Assembly: GCA_023653785.1 (NCBI GenBank)
Contig: JAMKCH010001597.1
Location: 1-64,000, forward strand
DNA length: 64,000 nucleotides
Direction: 5' to 3'
Origin: Ophioderma brevispina
Lineage: Eukaryota; Echinodermata; Ophiuroidea; Amphilepidida; Ophiodermatidae
How positions within the stretch are numbered: position 1 is the stretch's first letter; each line of letters opens with the position of its first letter. Positions 1 through 11,558 of this stretch are shown here, one piece after another. Under the pieces are notes generated by a model that saw only the letters and a program-made list of their open reading frames with translations, did not search any database and was not told where the DNA came from. The position numbers and the translations under genes are program-made.

Positions 1-534
1 TCATGTTAAGAATGTTTTTTTTAAATCAGTGCTATTCTTAATTGCCTGGGTCGAAGAATATCTCACCTACCGGATAACCATTCGTGAACCACATTTTTTT
101 AAAATTTCAATTTAGTGTTGTGTGCGTGATAAACGATCTGCAAGCACACTGCACATCTGGGATCCATAGCATACTATCACTAAATTGCTTGTTGAAATTC
201 TTGTAATTTTTTTCTTTGTTGTTATACCATCAATTTGCAAGCATGGGTGCTTTTCATTTCGGTGTAAGCCGTTGTGGCAAGCACCAAAAAACGTAGGGAT
301 TGCTACGAGGATTTTTGCATAGAAAATCAAACAGTGTTCGTATCAGCGGTAACACAATATTATAAAGTAAGTAATTAGGGTACGAATAGGTAAACGATCT
401 AACCAAAATGACCTGTACGCTTTGCTTCCTGGAATACAAGGTCTATAAGGACAAAACAAATTCGGCTTGCATTGGTGACGGCGTCATAGCAATTCAGTTG
501 AATCTTTTGCCATCACAGAAAATCTTGGATGACT
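1..534. other. Non-coding, nothing recognised
   Basis: AT-rich sequence without a convincing coding frame, repeat or RNA. The LINE described next may begin slightly before 535, but its 5' end cannot be fixed because the first recognisable endonuclease residues only appear near 540. Confidence 0.4.
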
Positions 535-3135
535 GCGAGATGGCAGAGATGGAGTAGCTATTGCTGATATGCAGAATACCCTAACTAATAATAAGCTTCA
601 TCACTTCACTGCCGTCATAGAAGAGGCGGAGATACAGCTATTATCGTTAGGGATGGTCTCCACGTAAGGATAAACGAGGACCCGCGGTTTACTCCATGGA
701 ATATATGAATGTCACAATCTCATATATCCTACCTCCTTCCAAACTATTAACCTACAAACTCATATGAGATTAAGAAAAATAAATTCACCTCATCAATATT
801 TCTAGAGTGGAAATTCGTCTTCTTCTTCTCGCGACTTGACAGTTGGTAGTGGCAATTTGCTCCTAACTGGAGTTGACGTTGCTGATGACCGCGAGGCTCT
901 ATCCTTCCTCAATATTCTAGCTCTGCATGGACTTGAAAAAACTCAGTTTGTTACCACAATTCACATCAAAAATACATCTTCCGCTTCAGAATGACGTCAT
1001 CTGCACTTCTCGATTTGGCCTTTTCAGATGATGACTGTGATCTCTGGTTAATGAATATATGTAATTAACATATAGTCTCTAAGACCCTTGATGAAACATG
1101 CTCCACTCGTCAATCGATCTGTAGTCAGGCGTCCTCATGCACTGGGTATTCAGATGCTCTTCGGGCTGAGAAGAAGGAACGGCGTCGGCTGGAGCGCAGG
1201 TAGTTTCACCAGTGGCTCACAGCATGCAAAGAGGCTTACAAAGACCAGTGTTCTAAATACAACGCTCTTCTTTTCAGCCAAGAGAAGAGTATTCATAAAA
1301 CAGATTCTACATGTGATCAACGGACCTTTTTCCGTGTAGTCAATAATTTAACATCTCCCAGAGTGGAAAAACCGATCCTTACCATGAATGTCCTCCAAAA
1401 GACTTGTTTACAGTTTTGCAGAATTTTGTTACAAGAAGATCAAGAAGCTGCGTCGTAACAATCTACATGACACTACTACCGCCTCTATGTCCGTTGAAAC
1501 TAACAGAGTCATGCCAAAGCACCTCCAGCTACTTTTCAAACCAGTGCTTGAAGGAGGAGGTCTTGAAATCCATCAACATCAGCATCGATCAAGTCCTACA
1601 CCTTAGACCCTTTACCAGCTGGTCTCTAAAACTATGTCTAGTGATTTGACCAGTCATAAAGGATGTGCCAACTTTTCCCTTGTTTCGGCGTATTTCTCCA
1701 AGGCTCAAGCATGCATCTGTCATCCGCTGCGATGAAGAAAAAATCTGGCTGAACACCAAAATCCTCTCAAAATTATCCGCCATATCCATCTGCCATTTCT
1801 CGGAAAGTTGATTGAAAAATAGTAGCAGTGAATCAGTTGCAGACTTTTACCTGGTTAATGATGTTCGATACAGTCGGCTTACCGGCAATATCACAGTACG
1901 AGGAGACTGCTCTCTTACGGGTGCAGAATGACCATTGACTTCTCTTGACAAACAAAAAAGAGGCGGATGTGCTAGTGTTACTGGAACTTCAGCGCCGCCT
2001 TAGACTTAGAACAATAGACCAACAGATCCTAACGTCTCAACTGAAACGCGTATGGTTCTCGTTCTACCCAGCCGACCGACTCTCAATCTTATATCAGTCG
2101 AGGTGCTTCGTCAGATTCCTGTGGCGTTAGATTGTGGAGTCCCAGATAGGCTCTGGTACGGGACTATTTTGACTTAATCCTTGTCGGCCCCACTACAGGA
2201 TATCATCACAGCCACGGCTATTCAAGCCGCTTGGTGACGCTGATGACACCCAGCTCTACGGACTTTCCACCCTCGGGTAGTGAAGCAGCCATAAAAAAAG
2301 ATTGAAAAACATGCATTGACAGACATTAGATCCTGGTGTAAATCAACAAGTGATGAGTACGAAAGAAGACAGAGATGTTGTACTTTCGCTCTAATTTTAA
2401 CAGATAGGTAGCAATCCAGTCAACTATGATATTGGACAATTATGTTATAAAACCCGTCAGCTGAAGCACGGAACATTGGTGTCATCATAGACTCATAACT
2501 AAGAATGATCAATCATATTAACGCCTATGCAAAGCTGCTAGATCTCAAATAAGGAAAATTCGGGAGTTTCGAAATAGACTATGATGAAAAAAATCACCAT
2601 CAGATTGGACCCGCCCTTTGTTTTTGTTTTTTTTTACACATCTGATGGATTCCTGCAATTTCTTGCTTTATGGCTTTCCAGAAAGAGAATTGACTAAAGT
2701 TCAGCGAGTTCAAATGCAGCTGCCCGTCTTGTCCTTAAAAATCCGTCGACGAAACCATATCACACCAGCTCTATACCAACACATTGGCTTCCAATTAAAA
2801 CAGAGGGTAGTTTTAAGATTCTGCTTCTCACCAATGCCATCCACGGCATGTCACCTGCATATATCTCTGAGCTCATCAAGCTGGGATTCACACCACCAAA
2901 AAACTTGAGATCAGCTTTTGCTACCAGATGAGTAATAAGCCATGCACTCATCAACAAAGTTTTATGGTGATAGATCTTTTCTTACGCATCAGCACATTTG
3001 TGGAATTAACTCCCTAACAGTATCCGATTAGCTCAGTCAGGCAACTATTTCAAGTCACGTTTCTGATGCAGTTCAATTATAATATTGTGATTTTTTCTGT
3101 CTTTTTCGTTCTCTACCTTCATCCAAATCCGGGTG
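535..3135 (+). mobile_element. Decayed L2/CR1-like LINE, endonuclease plus reverse transcriptase
   Basis: Remnant of a non-LTR retrotransposon ORF2, readable only by changing frame many times. In order along the plus strand: an endonuclease part around 840-990 with GNLLLTG followed by DDREALSFLNILALHGLE; a linker around 1150-1340 (RAEKKERRRLERR, then FFRVVNNLTSP); the start of the reverse transcriptase around 1590-1800; QSAYRQYHSTETALLRVQND at about 1868-1930; the finger/palm segment AxVLVLLELQRRLRLRTIDQQILTS at about 1965-2040, where the usual DLSAAFDTIDH is damaged; YGVPQxGSVLGPILFDL-like residues near 2130-2180; and a thumb region at 2640-2930 with CNFLLYGFPERELTKVQRVQ and a P-A-Y-I-S-E-L motif. 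This order is that of L2/CR1-group elements. No frame is intact, so it is inactive. No target duplication was found. Confidence 0.85.
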
Positions 3136-4109
3136 CATAGGATAGTGTTTCATCGATTAAGTAGGGTAGCGGCTCCCGAAATCGAAAAGATCAGACTTAA
3201 CCGATGTCGGGTGGGGTACATACACCATACACACAGAATCCTCACAGCTGACGATTCAGGTTTATCCCCATATGTTCTTAGGATGGGCAGGTAACTGGGT
3301 TTTCTTCTATTCTATATATTGTTGTCACATAATTATATGTTTGAATTTTACATAAGCAATAAACAGCACCTTTTCTTGAAAGGCCTCCAAGTTCCAAAAA
3401 TTTGAGATTTTACACGGTCGTATGGTAAATGATGTGATGGTTAAGCCGAAAATGTTATTGTGTCGCAAAAGAAGGAGTTTTGTAGTTAGAAATGATTAAT
3501 ATCGGAGATCTCCGATAATAATTCAACGGCTGCTGAGAAACGGCCTCCAATTTGAAATAGCGGGAAATAGCGTCAGGTACGTGTTTACGCTCAGACATTG
3601 GTTTTATTAGTTTTTTAAAAACAAGTCCAAGTTAGAGGTCATTTTCTGTGGCACTATTTCATCATGACGGACCGTCCGTAAAATTAACATTTCCAGCTCT
3701 GCCGGCAAGTCAATCTGGGGATCCCAATTCTAATTACAAACTCGCTATTTAGGAAAAATACGCATATTTGAGCATTCTCGTTTGCGGCTATTAGTTTCCT
3801 AGATAATTACCAACATAACTGATGCCAAAAAATCAATTTTGCAAGGTTGGGGCGCTCTTCAAAAAAAGGTTGCGTTATGCTTTAAAAATGAAGTAGTTAG
3901 TATTAAACAATTATCGGGATAATGGAAGTTGGACGCTGTTGTGCCGACGAAACACCTGGGTGCCGAAAAAAAAATGTGCTGTTTTGCTTTAAATGTTATT
4001 TTGAAATGTGTATAATTGATGTATATCATGGTTGTTTTAACATTTAACATTTTATCTATTGTTTTTTGTAATTGTCGTATTGATATGATAAACATTGATA
4101 ATGATAACA
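3136..4109. other. Non-coding spacer, nothing recognised
   Basis: AT-rich sequence between the LINE body and a separate LINE tail. The first 150 bases may be the 3' UTR of the preceding LINE. No ORF here looks like a protein. Confidence 0.4.
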
Positions 4110-4168
4110 TTGCTATGTGAAGCGCCTAAAGGCATCTGATTAGCGCTATACAAGATTGTTATTATATT
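4110..4168 (+). mobile_element. 3' tail of an L2/CR1-type LINE
   Basis: The segment reads GTGAAGCGCCTAAAGGCATC, then TTAGCGCTATACAAG, then TTATTAT. The pair of GCGC motifs, a CTATA(C)AA box and a terminal TTATT microsatellite is the characteristic 3' end of L2/CR1-group LINEs. It is separated from the body ending near 3135 by about 1 kb, so it is either the far 3' UTR of that copy or the tail of another 5'-truncated insertion. Confidence 0.65.
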
Positions 4169-5173
4169 TAGTATTTTTCATAGGCGATCGATGTTGATTT
4201 TGTAATTTTTTAAAAATTTTTTGTAATCAAGTCTTGGACATTTCAAAAGTTTCAATCATTTTTTATCAGCAAAAACTAACAATTTGTTACATATGTACAA
4301 ATGAAGGTGGGTTGGTGTCAGCTTCATGGTCCGATTTTTCATATGATGTGTTCACCCAGCATGGAACGCACAATTTGATATAATTGGGATCGATTAAGCC
4401 CTTTAATTAATTGGTTCAAGTATGAGTTGCAAAAAGATTGGGCGAGACGCAGTCGAGCCCAATAGTTTAAAACTTTTCATAGCGTACATTAAGCTTGGGC
4501 GTAAATCATCCAATTTTATTATTATCATGTTTTGGATCCGTTTATTGTCAAAACAACATTTGGGACTCCTCCAAAACATGATAATGAGTGAAACGGTCCA
4601 GTAGTTTGGATAGTCGGAGCAAAATGTTGTAAATTAGCCCATAAGCTAGTGGCTGCTTTTTTAGTCGTTTTAGGTTATTTCTGGCCTCGGTGCTCTTTCA
4701 CGGAGGCTCGGTATCCGCCTCTGATCATGCTCTGATTAGGATCAGATATTAATGGATGTGTTTTTGTCCTCGTAATAAAATCAAAATGGACTGAAACAGG
4801 AAATTCGTTAATATGCTGACAATTAATGGGATTATTTAACATAAGTACCGGTTATATGTGACAAAAGTAATTTAACATGCGTGATACGAAAGATTGGTTT
4901 CTGTTTATACTAATAACACAAACACGATGAATAAAGACTTGTTACCTTTTTTTAACATTAAGAAATCTAGACAGATTTCTTGAAGATAATATTTACTTTC
5001 GATACCTATTAGAACATGGTTAATGAAACGCACTTTAAACAGTAATACAGTGTTCATATCAATAAAACAGTAATACGTTCTACTCACCTGATGAAACTCA
5101 AGCTCATCGAAAACCAAAACTAGGATATACGATGCCACTGTTCTGAGATATCGGTCGCGATGACATACTTTAG
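4169..5173. other. Non-coding, contains a perfect hairpin
   Basis: Mostly structureless AT-rich DNA upstream of the candidate promoter at 5174. The only clear structure is the inverted repeat at 4521-4585, listed separately. Confidence 0.4.
4521..4585. repeat. Perfect 16-bp inverted repeat (hairpin)
   Basis: ATTATCATGTTTTGGA at 4521-4536 is exactly reverse-complementary to 4570-4585, with a 33-bp loop. It may be a tiny foldback element or a chance palindrome; flanking target duplications were not seen. Confidence 0.7.
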
Positions 5174-5180
5174 TATAAAA
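5174..5180 (+). promoter_or_regulatory. Candidate TATA box
   Basis: TATAAAA followed by GGCC lies 52 bases before the first ATG of the candidate first exon (5232). A start of transcription about 30 bases downstream would give a short leader of roughly 25-30 bases. The spacing is typical of a TATA promoter, but the call depends on the exon being real. Confidence 0.45.
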
Positions 5181-5231
5181 GGCCTTTAATCGAATAAAAT
5201 TCCCTCTAACTCTTCGTAAAGAATTGCAAAC

Positions 5232-5502
5232 ATGTCTGAGATCAAGTCAGACACACGCCAAATATCTTGTCTGGTTGCCTTATGCTTGCGCATTTTGGGT
5301 CTTTGGTTTGATATATCAATGACTTCGGTCTACGCAGAGAGGCATTGATGATGAAGACAGCGATGACAGTGGCAAAAGGGAAGCTCAGATTCATGAGTTG
5401 AGAAAGGAGGTAGTCAGGTCTCATTCTGAAAGTCGTCATCATTGCTATCTCCGTACGAGAGCGAAAGATCCGAAAATATTACCATACTACCTCACAAACA
5501 AC
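5232..5502 (+). CDS. Candidate first exon of the membrane-protein gene (frameshifted)
   Basis: An ATG at 5232 in the context CAAACATGT opens a frame reading MSEIKSDTRQ then a hydrophobic run ISCLVALCLRILGLWFDIS, but it stops at 5346. From about 5338 the next frame reads RGIDDEDSDDSGKREAQIHE and continues open, rich in charged residues, to YYLTNN at 5502, where a consensus donor GTAAGT begins at 5503. The exon is 271 bases long, one more than a multiple of three, so one inserted base near 5331-5345 would join the two halves (inference). The upstream TATA box and the donor support an exon. It would supply the N-terminal part of the protein encoded at 8033. Alternative: only the downstream half is coding, entered from an acceptor TACGCAG at 5331-5337. 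Confidence 0.4.
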
Positions 5503-5563
5503 GTAAGTACAGCAATGTCCTTTGCCTGAATACCAAATTCATCGTATCATTCTACAGTGTGAG

Positions 5564-6340
5564 TCAATAAAACCCTACATTCAGAAAGATTTTTTGAAAG
5601 GTTAACGTGTTTTTTTTGCTTGAATGTTTGCTTTGATTGTTTACAGGAATAAACAGCTATCAAAGATTATATTTGGTGTCTTTCGGACTTTGGGTTCAGA
5701 AACTACTGTAATGTCAATTTTGCCAGAGAGAAAACTAAAATTCTGTTTTTGGCCACTTTTAGCCATACAATGCTGAAAGACTGACACCGTCGTATACCAT
5801 AACTCATTGTAGCAAAGACAATTCACGTGTAATTTCAGTGGTATTGATTTCTTCTTGATAAAAACATATCAGTTTGAACAAAACTGTATATTGTGTAACA
5901 TAATTACAAGTAAAAGTTTTTCAACAATTAAAAGTACCATTGTTCAAAAGCACTAAAGATCAGTTATTGAAAAATCACGCTATATCAATGTCTCATTTTA
6001 TAAACATAATGAAATTGCTCAGAGATGTTTTGACATTCTTATCTGGGACATTAAACATTTTTTTAACATCAGCATTTTCTTTTGTAATGTCAGGGATATT
6101 AATTTTATATCCTGCAATTATTCTCCCACCTTTTTTGTGTTAGATTGTTTTTACCCAAAGCAAGAACCCGTTCATGCTTTGTAAACGATACATCTTTTTG
6201 TAGCTCAAATGGCCAAACACATTTTTTAATTCTCTCAGCAATATAATCCTAAACTTATTCCCTCCAAAGTCCAATGACACAAATAAACGTTTTCTGAAAG
6301 CCTGTTATCCCTCTTTATTCTGAATGTAGGGTTTTATTGA
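5564..6340. mobile_element. Non-autonomous DNA element with 23-bp perfect terminal inverted repeats
   Basis: TCAATAAAACCCTACATTC and four further bases at 5564-5586 are the exact reverse complement of 6318-6340. The 777-bp interior is AT-rich and shows no recognisable transposase; a 61-codon minus-strand frame at 5641-5826 matches nothing I know. The flanks (GTGAG and TATGA) show no target duplication, so the superfamily is open. It lies in the intron of the candidate membrane-protein gene. Confidence 0.7.
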
Positions 6341-7261
6341 TATGAACAGAGAGACAGAGACTCTAAATAGAGCCATTGGTTGTAGATTCTACAAGACATT
6401 TCCAGAGTAGATATAAGTTGGAAACAGTGACACTTGTGGAAATGACTGGACAAGTGGACTCAGTTGAGTTTAAGTTGTTTGGATATATATTTTATTGGAG
6501 AATGTAGATCCAAAGGAATTTCACACTTACAGGAAAGTTGACCATATACAAACTTTGTGAGAAAATAAATACAATTCAGAGTTGTGTCAAAACCTAGTGA
6601 TGTTTTCAGAACTATTTTACATTAGCCACTCAATTCAGAAATCAGTGTGGAAAGAAATAGCCATTTCAGGCGGTGATATGGTGTATGTTGTTGCCCACTT
6701 GGTTACAAGCTGTCACTGAAAGGAAGTGATGATGCAACAACATGGCATATTAACCTCAAGCGTTTATATTTGTAATCCTTCCTCAAATCTGGTGGGTAAT
6801 CCCGACTAAATATATATAACTTGCGGGAATCCTTTTGATAACAATGGGGAATAATTAAATGCCTGGAACCAACTGCAACTGGCTCCTGGACTATGCGGGC
6901 TAAAACCAAATAAGTAACACTCTGTACATAATCTCATTAGCATAAATACCTCTGTGTCAGAGCACTGCCTATTATTAGCAAAGTCTCTACGGCAAATTGA
7001 AAACAAAAATAGGGTGTATAAAGATCCCATAAATGACACCACAAACCCTTTATTTCTATATTCTTTTACAATAAAATAAGCAAAATTAATAAGAAAAAAT
7101 CAATCTTTCAACCCAAATATTTGATATTGCTATGATTAAGCTGGCGCTCACGAAGCGTATCCACGGCGTAAAACATGTATGATGCCGATGCATGACGTAC
7201 GATGCGTTCATCATATCCAAAAGGCTTTACAATATTTGATACGACTGGGAAGCATGAACAT
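6341..7261. other. Intronic/non-coding, nothing recognised
   Basis: AT-rich sequence between two inverted-repeat elements, probably intron of the membrane-protein gene. No coding frame or repeat could be supported. Confidence 0.4.
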
Positions 7262-7527
7262 TTAAGGGAGCGGTCATTATTTATGCCAGGGGGGAATGGA
7301 GGATTTCAACTTTTTTTCGGCAAAAATTTTCGCGTTCCCCCCTCGCTTCCGTTCAAAAATTTCACACTCCCGCCCTTGATCATGCTGATTTCCCCATTTA
7401 AAAGTTCATGTTCCCCCTCTCTCTCGTTGATGAAAATTTCACGTTCCCCCTCTCTCTTACAAAAATTTTTCGGGTTCCCCCCTCAAATCCTCCATTCCCC
7501 CCTGGCGTAAATAAGACCCCTCCCTAA
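7262..7527. mobile_element. MITE with about 43-bp imperfect inverted repeats and pyrimidine-rich core
   Basis: The left end TTAAGGGAGCGGTCATTATT with GCCAGGGGGGAATGGAGGATTT (to 7306) pairs with 7485-7527, which ends CCCTAA. The core is built of CCCCC-TCTCTC-AAAATTT units repeated about five times, so the whole 266 bp can fold into one hairpin. No coding capacity. The right end is occupied by the insertion described next. Confidence 0.75.
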
Positions 7528-7529
7528 GG

Positions 7530-7671
7530 GGTCACTTCAAAACTCAACCACCGTTTGCCTGCCGGTTCCGCTCGGTTCTTTCCGGTTGCGACCGGTGTTC
7601 TATTCTAAACAATGAATCGCGGTTCAACCGCCCTCAACCGCTGGTCGACCGCCTGTTGAGTTTTGAAGTTG
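7530..7671. mobile_element. Small hAT-like MITE inserted at the edge of another MITE
   Basis: The ends GGTCACTTCAAAACTCAAC and GTTGAGTTTTGAAGTTG are inverted copies sharing ACTTCAAAACTCAAC. They are flanked by a 9-bp direct repeat TCCCTAAGG at 7521-7529 and 7672-7680. The left copy of that repeat is the terminus of the 7262-7527 MITE, so this element inserted after it. The 8-9 bp duplication points to hAT or a similar superfamily. The interior is CpG-rich (CCGGTTGCGACCGG, GGTCGACC). Confidence 0.7.
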
Positions 7672-8032
7672 TCCCTAAGGTAAAACTTGGTGATTTTAAG
7701 AATTACTCATAAGTATTTTATATAGTACGAGGGGGTAGGAATTAAGTAAGCATGTTTTGAAAATGTAGATTTCTAGGGCATGTACAATGTGGGATATTCC
7801 CGATTGACAAGATTTTGGGAAATGTTGTTCTTTACACAAATATTTGACCAATGATTATGTAACTGGGATGTTTAAACATTTATTGAACAGTTGGAATGCC
7901 GTTTTAATATTATTCACCGGTTTCCTTTTTTTTAAATGAATCTATATTTAATATTCTACATATCTTGAAAACAATCTCTGCGAGTTAAGTTACTTGTAAC
8001 TAATTCCCATTTCGTCATTTTTCAAATTGCAG

Positions 8033-9091
8033 CAAACCGGATTCTACAAGAGCCTATCATGTCCATCTTAACGATCTGGTTGTTGATTCCAGTCGCATTA
8101 CTTATCATAATGATATACGATTTCTATGTGTACCTTTCGTTCTTTTGGGGAAGACGTTCTGATACCTTATTTCTCCTATCCTACATCACTTATAAACTGC
8201 AACTTGCAATTATTCCGGTAATATGTCTGGTCGTGCGAGCTCGAGATTGCTTTAAAAAAGACTTTAAACAAACAAACACCACCGGCACTGTCTCGGGAGT
8301 ATTTTCTGATGAGACCTGGTTGTCTTCAGTACGAGCATGATTCCCGAACGACATGTCAGGACGTGCTGAAATTTTCAGTTATATGCTTCTGGCCAGCAGT
8401 GAATGCCATCCTTATCGCGTTCAACTATTTTAACTTCGAAGCAGAAAAGTGTACCGATCACGTTATAATGAGCAAAGTTGCTGCGATTGGAGGGCTTGTG
8501 ATCTACTCCTGCTTTAACTTCGTTATCTACAAGCTTTGCGAGTCACACCAATCGGAGTTCAAGGACATCGTCAGTTTTGTCTTACGTGACAGCGTGTCCG
8601 TAGACGAAGCCAACGCGCGAGTCCGTCAAGCATTCAGTGAGTTCAGAGGATTTCGCAACATTGTTGGGACGTGGACAACATTCAGTATCGCATTTGGCGC
8701 CTTAGAATTCTTCACGTCATTGGCTTGGAATTACAATGTGCTCCAGCAATACAAGGGTGGGGACAAAGTTGTTTTTATGTATGCTATCATGGTCTGGAGT
8801 CAGACATTGCAGTTCCTCGTTCAGCCGCTCTTTGTCATTGGTGGTATCAATGCTGATCACTTCTGGCGAAAATTTAAGCGTTTCTTGACTGAATGTTTAC
8901 GAGAGGCCGGTCGGACTAACAAAGTTAATCAAATTCTGAAGCATATGGATCGAATCGATACCTCTTTCAACTGGATAAAACCAACAGTTGCACTAACCCT
9001 GGTAGATATTTACTGGGTTTTGCATCTGACCAATCAAAATCTCAGCTACTGGATTGGGCCGGCATGTGTAGGTAACATGACCGTTACATAG
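8033..9091 (+). CDS. Multi-pass membrane protein, large second exon with frameshifts
   Basis: A pyrimidine-rich acceptor (TTTTTCAAATTGCAG) ends at 8032. From 8059 one frame reads MSILTIWLLIPVALLIIMIY and TLFLLSYITYKLQLAIIPV, two membrane segments, and stops at 8340. An overlapping frame continues from about 8309: EHDSRTTCQDVLKFSV, then hydrophobic spans near 8370-8430, 8480-8540, 8660-8730 and 8785-8850, a basic helix-like loop (DHFWRKFKRFLTECLREAGR) and a last span TVALTLVDIYWVLHLT. A donor-like AG/GTAACA at 9071-9073 may end the exon; otherwise the frame stops at 9091. Entry in phase from the first exon would need a deletion near 8057 and a compensating insertion near 8335. Roughly seven membrane spans with a long cytoplasmic loop before the last resemble chemoreceptor-type (gustatory-receptor-like) proteins, but no signature motif is present. 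Function unknown. Broken gene or assembly indels cannot be separated. Confidence 0.6.
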
Positions 9092-9349
9092 GGCTTCACC
9101 CAGATGCTTGATAATTAATACCAACTCAAAATCCTCAGTAACTCCTCCTTGGAACTTCCTAACTGCGCTTTAGGGTTCCTATGAACGAAAACCCAAAATA
9201 TTGACTACCAAGAGGTGTACACGTGACCATGGTCATTTAAGTGTTTGAAATTCGCGGCCATTTTACTCTTGACATATCTGAAAGAAACAAATAATACTTT
9301 CTATTAAAGTAGTACAAGTAGTATCAAAATTCCCATGCAATTCCAGATA

Positions 9350-9607
9350 CAGGGCGTCTCAATAAAAGTGTAACACTCGGAAATTGCTTGTTTTAGGCAT
9401 GAAATCGTGTCGTATTTTATACAAATTTGATGTCAAATTCAAGATAAAGGACCTATCTTTCCAGTACAATTTACCCCATCACGATAGCTTTTGTCAATCT
9501 GGAGATATACGCAATTGTTTGCAGGTAAGCGAAATACACTCTGTGCCACTTTTCAATATAGCGATAGAAACACGTTTCTGAATAACATTTTCAAACAATA
9601 GCAATGA
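9350..9607. repeat. Left terminal inverted repeat of the mariner-type element
   Basis: Aligns along its length, in reverse complement, with 11301-11558, with scattered differences (for example TTTTGTCAATCTGGAG against CTCCAGTTTTGAAAAC). Confidence 0.85.
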
Positions 9608-9788
9608 AACATGTGTAAAATGTGTGAAAACTGTTATGTAATAATTGATTTGCACCCATCAATAAGCACTGGTGTTAGTGCATTGTTCTTATGATATCAA
9701 TTATGTAACTAAACTATGATACAGAAAGTACATTAATCATGATCTTTAGCAATCTTGTCAGATGGGTGTTGGTGCCTGAACAAGAAAC

Positions 9789-10907
9789 ATGGCAGCAGGA
9801 AATGCATGGGCAACAGTTTCAGTTTACTCTCGATGAGAGAGTGTTCATGGTGTTGCAGTATCATGAAACGCGAAACGCTGCAGAAGTCATCAGATAATTC
9901 CAGTTGCAGATTCCGGGTAGGAAATTACCTGTTCATCAAACGGTGACAAGGAACTACCAGAAGTATGTTAACTATGCCACCAGTCACAACTTGAACTCTG
10001 GTAATTCGGGAAGACCAAAAACTGCAAGAACACAGCTGAATATCGACAGAGTACGGCGTGCTCTCCAAGCAGATCCCACCATCTCCGCCAGACACAACCC
10101 TCTAGCCGACATCCACAGATCATCATTCAATAGAATCACCCGCTTAGATTTGCAGTGGCATCCATACGTTATGGAACACAGGCATTCCTTAGAGGATGGA
10201 GATGACCAACGCAGGCTTCAATACTGTCACTGGCTAGTTAACCAGCAACCACGGTTCATGTCAGATGTCTTGATTGGGGACGAAGCCACTTTTCCGATGA
10301 ATGCCATGGTGAACTCTCGAAATGTGCGACGTTACGCTCCCAGAGGCAACCCTCCTGGTGACTGGACTTATTACAGACCAGGAAGCAGAGAGAAAGTCCT
10401 TGTTTGGATTGGCATGATGGGCAACGGGACAATTGTCGGCCCGCTTTTCCTCAGAGAAAACATGAACGGACAAAGGTACCCTCATATGGTTAATGATTTA
10501 GCGGTGCCTCATCTTCTACGTAACTGGCGGTATCAGCTGAACGCTAATGGCTCCATTAGGAGAGTGTGGTGTGTCCAAGATGGTGCATCATGTCATCGTG
10601 CAAGAGCTGTACACGACAGGCTCCAGGAACGTTTTCCGCACCGAGTGGTTGGGATCGGTCACGACGTTGAGTTTCCCCCGAGGTCTCCAGACCTGACGCC
10701 GTTAGACTTTTATTTATGGGGATATTTGAAGAGCAAGTCTACAGAACACCAACCGCGAGTATCCCAGAGCTGCAAAGAAGGATCACAGACGAGGTCACGC
10801 AACTCAGCCGCAGCAGGGTGCCAGGGAGGGCTGTCGAGGCAATGCGTTCACGAGCCGCACGCTGCATTCAGCGAGTAGGTGATCATTTCGAAGGAAGAGG
10901 AGATTGA
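9789..10907 (+). pseudogene. Tc1/mariner-superfamily transposase, DDE/D type, inactivated
   Basis: Cut-and-paste transposase of the element it lies in. It would bind the element ends and catalyse excision and reinsertion at TA. An ATG at 9789 opens MAAGNAWA; one base is missing near 9815, after which the frame reads FTLDERVFMVLQYHETRNAA, the N-terminal helix-turn-helix. An in-frame TAA at 9895 sits where a Gln codon would fit. The catalytic core follows: first Asp in VLIGDEATF (10279), second in WCVQDGASCHRA (10579), third in PPRSPDLTPLDFYLWGYLK (10690). Thirty-six residues separate the second and third. A second frameshift near 10735-10742 moves the frame to VYRTPTASIPELQRRITDEV, and the C-terminus ends at 10907. 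The complete protein would be about 370 residues. The third catalytic residue is Asp, as in mariner-like rather than Tc1-like enzymes. Confidence 0.85.
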
Positions 10908-11300
10908 GCAGATGATAAGAACTTTTATTTCACATCCCATCCCAGATTATGGACTTTATTTTCAAGAACAAGAAGTAAGACTTAGATCATGGACTTAATT
11001 TGTGCACAAATCGAAACAAATATTTGAAACACATATGACTATACCAGTATTGGTTCAAGTGAACATTTTTGCAGATATTGACTCATGCGTTGCATACAGC
11101 ATGTGAATTTTGTTGGCATTACATTCTCTTTTTGAGTGCAAGTAATGTGGCACTGATACGTTCAATTTATCAACTCCAAAGTATGGAAATTGTGCAATAT
11201 TTTTTTATTTATGACTTTGAAATGTTAGTAAGAGATTCTTTAAATTAAGTTATTAAAGATTTTATCATGGAAAATGTCTTTACGGATGCTGTTATTTTAC

Positions 11301-11558
11301 ACAATGCTATTGTTTGAAAATGCTATTCAGAAAACGTGAGTTTCTATCGCTATATTGAAAAGTGGCACAGAGTGGATTTCGCTTACCTGCAAACAATTGC
11401 GATATCTCCAGTTTTGAAAACACTATCGTGATGGGGTAAATTGTACCGGAAAGATAGGTCCTTTATCTTGAATTGAGGCATCAAATTTGTATAAACTACG
11501 ACACGATTTCATGCCTAAAACAAGCAATTTCCGAGTGTTACACTTTTATTGAGACGCC
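11301..11558. repeat. Right terminal inverted repeat of the mariner-type element
   Basis: Reverse complement of 9350-9607. It is cut off before its last three bases (CTG) by the LINE insertion, and those bases reappear at 12009-12011. Confidence 0.85.

Noticed and set aside
7202..7510. A 102-codon plus-strand frame rich in Ser, Pro and Phe
   Set aside because: It is a translation of the pyrimidine-rich core of a foldback MITE.
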